Shown here piece after piece: positions 31,030 to 39,543 of a stretch of DNA of 64,000 bases. The position numbers were made by a program, and so were the translations under genes. The notes under the pieces were generated by a model. The model was not told the origin of the DNA. It saw nothing but the letters and a program-made list of their open reading frames with translations, and ran no database searches. The stretch comes from Rhodoligotrophos defluvii (GTDB taxonomy: Bacteria > Pseudomonadota > Alphaproteobacteria > Rhizobiales > Im1): positions 1-64,000 of the forward strand of contig NZ_SZZM01000004.1 of assembly GCF_005281615.1 (NCBI RefSeq), written 5' to 3'. Position 1 is the first letter of the stretch, and every line of letters starts with the position of its first letter.

Positions 31030-31831
31030 CGGCCTCGTCGTCCTCGTCCAGTGCGAGAATGGCCTTTGCGGTCGTGTCCATCGCCGCCACGTGCTGTGCT
31101 ATGGATGCCTTGACGCCATCCACGAGCCGCGGGAGCTCGCCGCTTGCCGGTTCCGCATCGGCGGCCACGGGCGCAGTCGAGCGAAGCCGCTCCGTCGCCC
31201 GCCGCAAGCCCTGCTCCGCCTGCCGGATGGCGAGAGCCGACAGCGCCCCCACCAGCAGCAAGGCCAGCGGGGCGGCAATGGCCAGCCTGTTCGCCAGGGC
31301 GGAGGCGATCGCGTTGCCGTGGATATCGCGGCCGGCCCCCGCTGCCGTGATCGCGACATAGCCGACCGGCTCGCCGAAGTCGTTGCGGATCGGCTCGCCG
31401 AGCACGATGTCGCCGAATTCCTCGAGTGCCCAGCGTCCGCCATTGGCGCGGCGGATCGCCTCACGCCAGGTTTCGCGGATCGGCTCGCCGATGCTGCCGC
31501 GATCGGTGTTGAACAGCGAGATGCCACTGCTGGAGAAGATCTCCACCGCCAGAATCTCCGCATTCCCCGCCCGCGCCTGCTCGACCAGGTCCTGAGCGAC
31601 TCGGATGTTTTCCAGCGGCAGGCCCAAGCTGACATTGGCCTCCACCGAGCTGCGCAGCTGGTTGAGCGCGAAATTGAGGTTCGATTCCGCCGCCATCACC
31701 CGCGAACGATCCAGGCTGCCATAGATCAGCAGCGCGCACAGCATGAGCCCCGCCACCGTCAGCAGCGACACGACGCAGACGATTTTTGCCGAAGGCGACA
31801 TGAAGGAGGCAACCAGGATGGAAAACTCCAT
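31016..31831 (-). CDS. Membrane sensor-only protein (no output domain)
   Basis: About 271 residues if ATG 31831 is used (ATG 31801 is also possible; neither has a good ribosome binding site). Helix at 17-38, extracytoplasmic domain to about 190 with LGLPLENIR (69-77) and ILAVEIFSSSGISLF (93-107), second helix about 198-217, then a short cytoplasmic tail without any known domain. It resembles the sensor parts of the three neighbouring proteins at 29305, 31933 and 32569. First gene of the leftward arm. Confidence 0.65.
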   Translation of the reverse strand: MEFSILVASFMSPSAKIVCVVSLLTVAGLMLCALLIYGSLDRSRVMAAESNLNFALNQLRSSVEANVSLGLPLENIRVAQDLVEQARAGNAEILAVEIFSSSGISLFNTDRGSIGEPIRETWREAIRRANGGRWALEEFGDIVLGEPIRNDFGEPVGYVAITAAGAGRDIHGNAIASALANRLAIAAPLALLLVGALSALAIRQAEQGLRRATERLRSTAPVAADAEPASGELPRLVDGVKASIAQHVAAMDTTAKAILALDEDDEADAAA

Positions 31832-31932
31832 TTGACGGTAGCGGATGACAGCCTCAATGTCACCGCAGGACCGAATTTCGCCACAATCGTGGTAAGCGCC
31901 CGGCGCCGGCGTGAAAGCACACCAGTGGGAAT

Positions 31933-32562
31933 ATGCTTCGCTTAGCTCTCCGCACACTGCCGCTTTTCGCGATCATCGTGAGCTTCGCGGTGGCGCTTGG
32001 CGCATATATGAATTTCAGCGGTGTCCGCGGCGCCTATACGGAGCTGATCCGCTCGCGTCTGCAAATGGTCGCCGAGGAGGTGGAGCACGACATCCTCTCC
32101 GCCACCGCCCTCGCCATTCCCTTGAGCGAGCAGACGACCTTGCCCGCCCTGCTGGCGCGCCAGGCCGCCGCCGATCCCGCCATCCTGTCGATCGATGTGG
32201 AGAGCCCCGAGGGCTCAACCCTGTTCAGCAGCGTGCCGGCCCGGGTCGGCGCACCGCATCGGCCGGACGGCCAGTCCTTTGACGTGACCAAGCCCGTCCT
32301 CAACGACTTCGGCGCGGTCATCGGCCGGGTGGTGGTCCGCTATGACCGCACCGGCATGCGCGAAGGCATCGGCAGTCTGGCGGCCGGCATTGCCGGAGAT
32401 GCGGTGCCGGCGGGGCTCATGGCCATGCTCGCCGGTAGCCTCGCCGCCTTCCTGATCATGACGCGTCTGCACGGCCGGGCGCGTCGGTTGTCCGAACCGG
32501 GTGCGCCCGACGCGGTTACCCGCGCTGGCGACGCGCTGGCTGCGATCGAGCAGAGGAGCTAG
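31933..32562 (+). CDS. Membrane sensor-only protein (mirror partner)
   Basis: 209 residues, ATG 31933. One helix (8-26), an extracytoplasmic domain with LAIPLSEQT (60-68) and ILSIDVESPEGSTLF (84-98), a second helix about 155-175 and a short cytoplasmic tail. Same plan as the divergent 31016 gene, with its start about 100 bp away on the other strand. It precedes the sensor-MFS gene by 6 nt, so both arms have the order sensor-only, sensor-MFS. Confidence 0.65.
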   Translation: MLRLALRTLPLFAIIVSFAVALGAYMNFSGVRGAYTELIRSRLQMVAEEVEHDILSATALAIPLSEQTTLPALLARQAAADPAILSIDVESPEGSTLFSSVPARVGAPHRPDGQSFDVTKPVLNDFGAVIGRVVVRYDRTGMREGIGSLAAGIAGDAVPAGLMAMLAGSLAAFLIMTRLHGRARRLSEPGAPDAVTRAGDALAAIEQRS

Positions 32563-32568
32563 CAGCCC

Positions 32569-34560
32569 ATGCACTCGATCCAGCTCAGGCTGTCGGCGGC
32601 CTTGGTGGCGGTCCTGGTGGCGGCGCTGGCGCTCATCTCCTATCAGACGACCCATCGGGCCGAGGCGCTGCTGCTGCCCGAGCTGGAGCGCAAGGCGGCA
32701 ACGGTGGCGCGCTCGGTCGGCGGCCTCATGGGCCGGGCGCTGGAGGTCGGCATCCCCGTGAGCCAGCTGCGCGGCATGGATGAGTATCTCGCGCGGATTC
32801 TCGCGACCAATGCCGACTTCTCCGCCGTGACGATCGCGGCGCCGGACGGCCGCAAGCTTTATGGGGCAGGGGAGGCTGTGGCAGCCGACCACCGCGCGGT
32901 CAGCGTTCCCGTCGGTCCGCCACAGGCACCGGCGGCCCTGGTGTCCGTGGCGCTCGACCCGGCCTTCGCGCAAAGCATCATCTACAAGATGTGGATCGAC
33001 CTCGCGATCGTCACCGTCGTCACGGCGCTGGTGGCGTTGGAACTGGTCTATATCAGCTTCGGTGCCGGCCTCTATGGCGCCATCGAGGGGGTGGAAAGCC
33101 GGGTACACGCAATCGGCCGCGGGGACCTCCGCCTGCATCCGCCCATCGAGGAGCCGAGCGAGTTCGGCCGGCTCGCCAAGCGCATCGATGCACGGCTCAC
33201 TGGGCTGAACCGCCGCTTCGCCGAACTGCGGGCCAAGCTGCTTGAGCAGGGCAGCGCTGCCGCGCAGCACGCATTGGGCAGCCTTCAGCAGCGCTTCCGG
33301 TTGGGGGAAACCGGTGCGCCGCAAGCGCTCTCGGTGATCGCAATCAGGGCGCCCCTGTTCGTCTTCATGTTCGCGGAAGAGCTGACCCGGCCCTTCCTGC
33401 CGATCTATATCGAGCAGCTGGCCTCCCCTATACCGGGCCTTTCCCCCACGCTGGTCATCAGCCTGCCCATGGTGGTGTTCCTCGCCATCGTCGCGCTCAC
33501 CCAGCCTGTCTTGGGCGGTCTGACCGAGCGCTATGGCCGCCGCCGCTCGCTCCTGTGCGGTGCGGCCTTCGGCGTGGCCGGCTACTGCGCCTCCGCCTTC
33601 GCCACCGATCTTCTCGGCCTCACCCTCGCCCGGGCGCTGTCCGCCATCGGCTTTGCCCTGGTCTTCGTCGGCGCCCAGGGTTTCGTCATCGACAATACCA
33701 GCGCGAGCCAGCGCGCGCGGGGCATGGCGGTGTTCATCGGCGCCATTTTGGTCGCCGGCCTGTGCGGGCCGCCCATCGGCGGCATCATCGCCGACCGCAT
33801 CGGCATCAAGGCGGCTTTCCTCATCGCGGGCGCCTTCGCCGGCGCAAGCCTGCTGATGGCCCTGATCTGCCTGCCGCCGGCGCCGGGCCGGGCCGCGGCC
33901 GGCCCGCCCATCAGGGCGCGCGACTTCGCCGCCACCCTGCGCTCGCCGCGGTTGACGGTGCTGTTCTTCTGCTGCGCCATGCCGGCCAAGATCCTGCTGG
34001 TTGCTCTGTGCTTCTTCCTGGTGCCGCTGCACATGAAGGACCTGGGCCAGGACCAGGCCTCCATCGGCCGCATGCTGATGATCTATCCCCTGCTCATGGT
34101 CCTGCTGGTGCCGACATTCGCGTCCCTGGCCGATCGTTGGGACCGGCGCACCGCCTTCGTCGTCGGGGGCGCCCTCATCGCTGGGCTGGGCTGCCTGCTG
34201 GTTCTGCTCGACGAGAAGAGCCTGCTGGTGATCGGTGCGACCTTGGCCTGCCTCGGCATCGGCCAGGCGGTTAGCATCGCCTCCCAATCGGCCCTGGTCG
34301 GCGAATATGGCAAGCAGCTGGCCCAGCCGGTGGGCGACGGCGCGCTCTACGGCATTTTCCGCCTGGTCGAGCGCACCGGCAACGCGCTCGGGCCGGTCAT
34401 CGCCGGGTTCCTGCTTGGGCTCTATGGCTTTGCCACGACCGTGGTGCTCATCGGCCTGATGGTGGCGGCCGGAGCGCTGATCTTCACCGTGACCGCCACC
34501 GGATTGCGCGATAGGGCGGCCAAGCCCACGCCCGATATGATTGGAGGCCACCCCGCATGA
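32569..34560 (+). CDS. Sensor-HAMP-MFS fusion protein
   Basis: 663 residues, ATG 32569. Residues 5-25 membrane helix; 26-138 extracytoplasmic domain with VGIPVSQLR (60-68) and FSAVTIAAPDGRKLY (84-98); 143-165 helix; 166-215 HAMP-like segment (GVESRVHAIGRGDLRLH, EFGRLAKRIDARLTG); about 250-650 a complete MFS with motif A LGGLTERYGRRRS and GPPIGGIIADRIG. A canonical HAMP relay joined to an intact transporter suggests ligand-gated transport or a transporter-like transmitter. The stop overlaps the binding-protein start (ATGA). Confidence 0.75.
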   Translation: MHSIQLRLSAALVAVLVAALALISYQTTHRAEALLLPELERKAATVARSVGGLMGRALEVGIPVSQLRGMDEYLARILATNADFSAVTIAAPDGRKLYGAGEAVAADHRAVSVPVGPPQAPAALVSVALDPAFAQSIIYKMWIDLAIVTVVTALVALELVYISFGAGLYGAIEGVESRVHAIGRGDLRLHPPIEEPSEFGRLAKRIDARLTGLNRRFAELRAKLLEQGSAAAQHALGSLQQRFRLGETGAPQALSVIAIRAPLFVFMFAEELTRPFLPIYIEQLASPIPGLSPTLVISLPMVVFLAIVALTQPVLGGLTERYGRRRSLLCGAAFGVAGYCASAFATDLLGLTLARALSAIGFALVFVGAQGFVIDNTSASQRARGMAVFIGAILVAGLCGPPIGGIIADRIGIKAAFLIAGAFAGASLLMALICLPPAPGRAAAGPPIRARDFAATLRSPRLTVLFFCCAMPAKILLVALCFFLVPLHMKDLGQDQASIGRMLMIYPLLMVLLVPTFASLADRWDRRTAFVVGGALIAGLGCLLVLLDEKSLLVIGATLACLGIGQAVSIASQSALVGEYGKQLAQPVGDGALYGIFRLVERTGNALGPVIAGFLLGLYGFATTVVLIGLMVAAGALIFTVTATGLRDRAAKPTPDMIGGHPA

Positions 34561-35567
34561 AGCGCCGCGACTTTCTCGGCCTTGCCCTCGCGGCCGGTGC
34601 GGCCGTGCCGGGCATCTCGCTGCCGGCCCGGGGGCAGGCGCCGGCCCCGAAGCGCATCTATCGCATCACCTATCGCGGCCGTACCGCGGTCGAGGAAGGC
34701 TTTGACGATTATCTCGCGGCCAATGGCGCCGATGTGGAGTTCATCGAGCGCGACGCCGATCGCGATCCGGCGCGCATACCCGGCTTCGTCGCCGAGCTCC
34801 GCGAACTGAAGCCCGACCTGGTCTATACCTGGGGCACGCCGGTCACCCTCGGCGTGGCCGGGCGCTACGATACGCCGGATAAGGCCAAGTACATCACTCG
34901 CATACCCATCGTCTTCGCCCTGGTCTCGGCCCCGGTGCAGGCCGGCATCGTGAAAAGCACGGAACACCCCGGCCGCAACGTCACCGGCGCGGTGCACGTG
35001 GTGCCCACCGAAACCCAGCTCCGGGCCATGCAGTCCTATCTGCCGTTCAGGAAGATCGGCGTGCTCTACACCTTGACCGAGCAAAACTCGGTGTCCATCG
35101 TCGAGGAGCTGCGCCAGCTTCAGCGCAAGCTCGGTTTCGCGCTCGTCGAACGCACCTTCAAGATGGTCGACGGCAAGCCGAGCGCCGAGGGCATCCCTGA
35201 GCTCGTGGCCGAGATCAAGGCGGAAGGCGCCGACTGGCTCTATCTCCTGCCCGATACCTTCCTCGGCACTCAATACAAGACCATCGCCCCGGTGGCGCTC
35301 GCGCAGAAGCTGCCCACCTTCGGGGCCGCGGAGCTTGCCATCCGCGAAGGCGGCGCGCTGGTGGCCCTGGTGGCTCGCTACTATTCCGTGGGCCAGCTGG
35401 CCGCCTCCAAGGCTCTGAAAATCCTTGAGCAGGGTATCCCGCCGGAGGACATTCCCATAGAAACGCTGAAGCGGTTTTCGCTGATCATTAATATGAAAGT
35501 TGCAAAGGAGTTGGATCTATATCCCCCGATTGAGATGCTGAACTATGCGGAAGTCCTGACCGGATGA
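34557..35567 (+). CDS. ABC-type substrate-binding protein (ABC_sub_bind) with Tat-like signal
   Basis: 336 residues. The N-terminus KRRDFLGLALAAGAA is a twin-arginine signal followed by a cleavable region. The body has the PF04392 pattern: ELKPDLVYTWGTPVT, IPIVFALVSAPVQAGIV, GRNVTGAVHVVPTETQ, KIGVLYTLTEQNSVS, GADWLYLLPDTFLG. No ABC permease or ATPase follows, so it more likely delivers a ligand to the sensor domains or acts as a solitary receptor. Overlaps both neighbours by 4 nt. Confidence 0.8.
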   Translation: MKRRDFLGLALAAGAAVPGISLPARGQAPAPKRIYRITYRGRTAVEEGFDDYLAANGADVEFIERDADRDPARIPGFVAELRELKPDLVYTWGTPVTLGVAGRYDTPDKAKYITRIPIVFALVSAPVQAGIVKSTEHPGRNVTGAVHVVPTETQLRAMQSYLPFRKIGVLYTLTEQNSVSIVEELRQLQRKLGFALVERTFKMVDGKPSAEGIPELVAEIKAEGADWLYLLPDTFLGTQYKTIAPVALAQKLPTFGAAELAIREGGALVALVARYYSVGQLAASKALKILEQGIPPEDIPIETLKRFSLIINMKVAKELDLYPPIEMLNYAEVLTG

Positions 35568-36265
35568 CGCTATTCATGGGGGAAGGGGAGGTGACTGCGC
35601 TTGGATATTTGCAACGGCCGGTATTGGCGTGGCGAGAAATAACCGCCGCGGATATTGCCGCCGTGCACGCGCTGCACTTGGCCGCCACCGAGGTGGTTGG
35701 CCGCCCCGATCTGATCCGGCCCGAGAGTCGGTCGTTCTTCGAGAAGATCGTTGCCGCCGCCGGCAAGATCATCGGCGTCTTCGACGAGACCGGGCTGCGC
35801 GCTTATGGGGTTCTGCAATGGGACCTCTCTTTCGAGGAAGACCCCTATGGCCCGCTTGGCCTCGGCCCTGGGGACGGCTTGGCCAAGCTGGCGGGCACGG
35901 CGGTGCGGCCGAGCGCCTGGGGCCAGGGCCTGCACCGGCAGCTGATCGCCTGGCGCATTATCGAGGCAAGGAGGCTCGGCTTCCGCCACCTCTATGCGAC
36001 CTCCGCCCCGGGCAACGCCCGCAGCTGGACCAATCTGATGGATGAAGGCTTTCGCGTCCGGGCGGTCAAGGAGCAGTATGGCGGTCATCTGCGCTACCTG
36101 CTGGCCCGGCCGGTGGATAAGCAGGCCGATGCAGATACGAACGGCGATTGGTGCGAAGTGGCGGATATCGGGCGCCAGCGCGACCTGATCGCCTCAGGCC
36201 GCGAAGGGGCCGCCTGGCGCGCTGGCAAGGACGGTCACGCCATCTTGTATGTGCCGCGGCCATGA
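35564..36265 (+). CDS. GNAT-family N-acetyltransferase
   Basis: 233 residues, ATG 35564 overlapping the previous stop. The acetyl-CoA site is visible as AVRPSAWGQGLHRQLIAWRI, followed by HLYATSAPGNARSWTNLMDE and GFRVRAVKEQYGGHLRYLL. Residues 190-233 add a small C-terminal region. Because it is coupled to the binding protein and to the racemase-like gene, an amino-acid or amino-sugar substrate is plausible, but not shown. Confidence 0.75.
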   Translation: MTLFMGEGEVTALGYLQRPVLAWREITAADIAAVHALHLAATEVVGRPDLIRPESRSFFEKIVAAAGKIIGVFDETGLRAYGVLQWDLSFEEDPYGPLGLGPGDGLAKLAGTAVRPSAWGQGLHRQLIAWRIIEARRLGFRHLYATSAPGNARSWTNLMDEGFRVRAVKEQYGGHLRYLLARPVDKQADADTNGDWCEVADIGRQRDLIASGREGAAWRAGKDGHAILYVPRP

Positions 36266-37419
36266 CCGTCATGGCCGCCACACGTCCGCCCCACACCCCG
36301 CTCGACACGCTGCTGCGCGCGGGCCCGGTCCTCGAAATCGACCTGGACCGCATCGCCGCCAATTATCGCGCCTTGCGCCGGCGCTATGCCGGGCGAATCC
36401 TCTCCGCTGTGGTGAAGAACAACGGCTACGGCCTCGGCATCGCGGCCCTGGTCGAGACGTTGACCGCCGAGGGCTGCACGCACTTCTGGGTGCTGGATCT
36501 CGCCGAAGCGGCCATGGTCAAGCAGGCCGCACCCCAGGCGGAGGTATTCACCCTGCACGGCCTGCAGGGCGAATCGGCCGCAACCTTCGCGGCCACCGAT
36601 ATCACGCCGGTGCTGCTGAGCCTGGACGAGGTGGAGCGCTGCGTGGCCGAAGCGCGCCGCACCGGCCGAAAGCTTGGCGTTGCCGTTCAGCTCGACACCG
36701 GTCTCGGCCGGCTGGGCCTGGACGAGGCGGATATTCGCCGCCTCGCCGCGCGGCGCAACCAGCTGGAGGCGCTCGACGTAAAGGCCTGGGTCACTCACCT
36801 CGCCGCCTTCGATCTGCCCGATGCGGAAAGCAACCGCGCCCAGCGCGAGTGCCTGCGGCGCTGGCTGCGCGGCCTGCCCGCCGCGCCTGTCAGCCTCGCA
36901 TCATCTGCCGGGCTGTACATGGGCCCGGACTGGCATTTCGATATCGCCCGGGTGGGCAGCGCCCTCTATGGCGTGCAGACCTCGACCGCCTGGCAGGACG
37001 GGCTTGCGGTGTGCTATCGCCTCTCAGCACCCATCCTGCGCATCAACAACGCCGCGCGAGGCGCGCGGATCGGTTACCGCGGCACCACCTGTCTCCGCCG
37101 GCCGTCCCTGATCGCCACCGCCATGATCGGCTATGGTAACGGCCTGCCTCAGGCCTTCGCGGCCCATGGCGCCGCCCGTATAGGCGAATGCCAGCTCCCC
37201 GTCGTCGGCGGCATCGCCATGAACCTGACCATGCTGGACGCAACCGACGCGCCGACCGCGTGCGTTCAAGTAGGGGAAAGGGCAGTCTTCCTCGACGAGC
37301 GCCACACGGTGGATCAACTCGCCGCCAGACTTGGCTGCGCGCCCAACGCGGTGCTGACCCAGATCGGCGCCGGCACCCGCCGGATCTATGTGAGGAACGG
37401 CTTACCCGCGGAGGTCTGA
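36262..37419 (+). CDS. Divergent alanine racemase-like PLP enzyme
   Basis: 385 residues, ATG 36262 overlapping the previous stop. PLP lysine is in VVKNNGYGLG (K52, Y56). QLDTGLGRLG and ARVGSALYGV match the family, and IGYRGT keeps the second catalytic tyrosine near residue 271. Near residue 313, GGIAMNLTMLDA replaces the usual GR-x-S/C-MD motif, changing the conserved Asp to Asn and an Arg to Gly. It could be a racemase of another amino acid or a sensor-like paralogue. Its end overlaps the convergent STAS gene by 18 nt. Confidence 0.75.
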   Translation: MTVMAATRPPHTPLDTLLRAGPVLEIDLDRIAANYRALRRRYAGRILSAVVKNNGYGLGIAALVETLTAEGCTHFWVLDLAEAAMVKQAAPQAEVFTLHGLQGESAATFAATDITPVLLSLDEVERCVAEARRTGRKLGVAVQLDTGLGRLGLDEADIRRLAARRNQLEALDVKAWVTHLAAFDLPDAESNRAQRECLRRWLRGLPAAPVSLASSAGLYMGPDWHFDIARVGSALYGVQTSTAWQDGLAVCYRLSAPILRINNAARGARIGYRGTTCLRRPSLIATAMIGYGNGLPQAFAAHGAARIGECQLPVVGGIAMNLTMLDATDAPTACVQVGERAVFLDERHTVDQLAARLGCAPNAVLTQIGAGTRRIYVRNGLPAEV

Positions 37420-37737
37420 GGCCGCCGCCTCCGCGTCCGGATAGATCTTGAACAGCTTGGCGAAGCCGCTGATGGTGAACACTTCCTTAACCGCCGGGCT
37501 CATGCCGGCCAGGGCGAGAGCCGCCCCCTTGGCTTTGCTTTGCTTTGCCGCCATCAGCAGCACCCGCAGGCCCGCGCTCGAAATATAGGTCAGCCGCGAG
37601 AAATCGACGATGACCTTGCCGCCACCGTCAAAGGCCGGCAACAGAACCGCCTCCAGATCGCGCGCCGTGTTGCTGTCCACACGCCCGACCGGCGCGATGA
37701 TGCCGATCCCGTCGCGCTCTTCGCGGTTGATCTCCAT
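37402..37737 (-). CDS. STAS-domain anti-anti-sigma-like protein
   Basis: 111 residues; ATG 37737 follows GGAGAG, GTG 37740 is an alternative. Residues 10-60 have IGIIAPVGRVDSNTARDLEA, and KVIVDFSRLTYISSAGLRVL holds the phosphorylatable serine in the SSAGLR motif, the site used by SpoIIAA and RsbV. Being directly downstream of a protein with an RsbW-like ATPase (24-bp gap) and near a SpoIIE phosphatase, it is the expected antagonist of a partner switch. No sigma factor gene is visible in the window. Confidence 0.85.
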   Translation of the reverse strand: MEINREERDGIGIIAPVGRVDSNTARDLEAVLLPAFDGGGKVIVDFSRLTYISSAGLRVLLMAAKQSKAKGAALALAGMSPAVKEVFTISGFAKLFKIYPDAEAAASDLRG

Positions 37738-37761
37738 CACGCTCTCCTCATCCTCCTGTCC

Positions 37762-39423
37762 TCAGGTGCGCTCGCCGACGACCTTGGTGAGTCGCACCTC
37801 GTTGCGGCCGTTGCGCCGCTCATAGTCGATGCGGTCCATCATCTCCCGCACCAGGTGAACCCCGAGCCCGCCGATCGCGCGCTCGTCCAGCTCGGCTTCC
37901 AGATCCGGCGCGGGTGTCTCCCGCGGGTCGTAGGGCGCCGCATCGTCGCTCACATGCACCGTCAACACGCCGCCGCCGAGCCTCAAGCCCACCTCGATCC
38001 AGTGGGCTTCACCGTCGTCATAGCCGTAGCTGATGGTGTTGGTGATGAGTTCGTCCAGCGAGAGGTTCACGGCGTGGGCAATGTCCGGCCCCAGCCCATG
38101 CCCCTGACAGAACGCATCCACCTTGCGCGCCAGCACCTCGATTTCGGCGACGTCGTTGCGGATCGTGGCGTGCAGGCTCGGCGGAACGGACTGATCGGAC
38201 ACGGAAGGCCTTTCCACATCTCCCGGCAAGGCCGCACGACTGAGGTCGATCACGCGATAGATCGCCTCACGCCCGAACCGCTTCGGAAGCTCGACCGAGC
38301 CATGATACTCCACCGCATAGCGCGGGGAATAGGGGGTGCCCGTCATCGCCGCCTCGTAGAGCCGCTCGTCGATTTCCGCCCGCAGCAGCGCCACGAAATG
38401 CTGGGAAGCGAAGATCTGCCCTGGCAGCGCCACCGGCTCGATCCGTGCCGCCCGGTTCACGTGGTGGCCGAAGATCATGCTGCGCCCGGTCATCGGGTGC
38501 AGCCCGATGAACACCGGGCCCGCATGCAGGGCGATGCGGAACCGAGGCGCCCGCGCCAGTCCATAGCGGGCCGGGTCAATTTCGGCCACGGCGTGCGACA
38601 GCGCCGCGGCATAATCCGCAAGGTCATGCGCCGTCTCGGCAGCGGCATGGATCGCATCGCCCCAGGTGTTGATCAGCAGCGGCGGCCGGCAGGCGTCCTC
38701 CACCATCTGCTGTGCCTCCCCCAAAAGGTCGAACAGCAGCGGGATCTCGTCGTCGCGGAAATTGGTATAGGTGGCGATATCGGCGAACAGGATCGCTCGG
38801 ATGGCGCGCGGGCTGATGCCGAGGTCGGAGGCCAGCGGATCCAGCTCGGCAGGGCTGGCGGCCGCTTCCGAACCGCCGAGCTCGTCCAGGTCGATGATCG
38901 ACAGCCGGTCGAGCTCCGGCCAATGATCCATGAAATCCGCCGGGCTGCCCAGCTCCGCCACGGCGCTGGGGCTCCACAGCAGCAGCAGGTGGGCGGTGGT
39001 GCCCACAGCCTCCGCCTCCAGCCGCGCGAGGCCCTGCAGCACCTGATTGTTGAAGCGGATCAGGGTTGGGTCGCCCAGCAGCCGTTCCTCGCAGTTGACG
39101 TTGAAGGTCGCCGCCCGCGCGCACAGCCGCTCGAACCGCTCGACCCAGGCGTGCCCGGCCGGTGCCACATACTGGTCGATGAAGTCCTGGCGCTCGCAGG
39201 GAATATGAATGTTGAGCTTGCCGCCAAGCGCAACCACCGCCTCGCCGAACAGGATGTCGCCGCCTGCCGTCGCCGAGGCATAGCCGATGAGCGGTCCGGC
39301 CCCCTCGAGATGCGACCGGATCGCCGCCTGCGCCGCCGCCTCCAGCGACGCTGGAAACGGCCCGGGCTGGTCCTCGGCATTCACGCGCTGCCCGGCGAAC
39401 AGTATGATCTTGGGTGCAGTCAT
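37762..39423 (-). CDS. SLOG-like / class III nucleotidyl cyclase / RsbW-like ATPase fusion
   Basis: 553 residues, ATG 39423. Residues 1-180 resemble a SLOG/TIR-like Rossmann module (IILFAGQRV, SATAGGDILFGEAVVALGGK). Residues 205-350 are a class III cyclase: AILFADIATYTNF (Asp214), INTWGDAIHAAA (Asp256) and MIFGHHVNRAARIE. Residues about 425-553 form a HATPase domain of the RsbW/SpoIIAB type: the N-box NLSLDELITNTISYGYDDG, then HVSDDAAPYDP and AIGGLGVHLVREMMD. The combination couples a nucleotide signal to a switch kinase. It precedes the STAS gene on the same strand. Confidence 0.8.
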   Translation of the reverse strand: MTAPKIILFAGQRVNAEDQPGPFPASLEAAAQAAIRSHLEGAGPLIGYASATAGGDILFGEAVVALGGKLNIHIPCERQDFIDQYVAPAGHAWVERFERLCARAATFNVNCEERLLGDPTLIRFNNQVLQGLARLEAEAVGTTAHLLLLWSPSAVAELGSPADFMDHWPELDRLSIIDLDELGGSEAAASPAELDPLASDLGISPRAIRAILFADIATYTNFRDDEIPLLFDLLGEAQQMVEDACRPPLLINTWGDAIHAAAETAHDLADYAAALSHAVAEIDPARYGLARAPRFRIALHAGPVFIGLHPMTGRSMIFGHHVNRAARIEPVALPGQIFASQHFVALLRAEIDERLYEAAMTGTPYSPRYAVEYHGSVELPKRFGREAIYRVIDLSRAALPGDVERPSVSDQSVPPSLHATIRNDVAEIEVLARKVDAFCQGHGLGPDIAHAVNLSLDELITNTISYGYDDGEAHWIEVGLRLGGGVLTVHVSDDAAPYDPRETPAPDLEAELDERAIGGLGVHLVREMMDRIDYERRNGRNEVRLTKVVGERT

Positions 39424-39543
39424 CTTGCGACATTGCCCTTCTGCCCATCATCCCGTAGAGCACCGGGTAAAAGGTTGCAAACTGTTCGGACGATTCCGCT
39501 GCGAGGAGGCGCAGGGTCCGGCAGTGTTCAGCGGGGCCAGCAC

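Noticed and set aside
32215-34551. 778-codon minus-strand frame
   Set aside because: Antisense to the sensor-MFS gene; His/Gln/Glu/Arg-rich shadow composition.
37540-39543. Very long N-terminal extension of the RuBisCO-like protein frame
   Set aside because: The frame stays open antisense to the cyclase/ATPase fusion because of high GC. RLP homology begins at about 39544.
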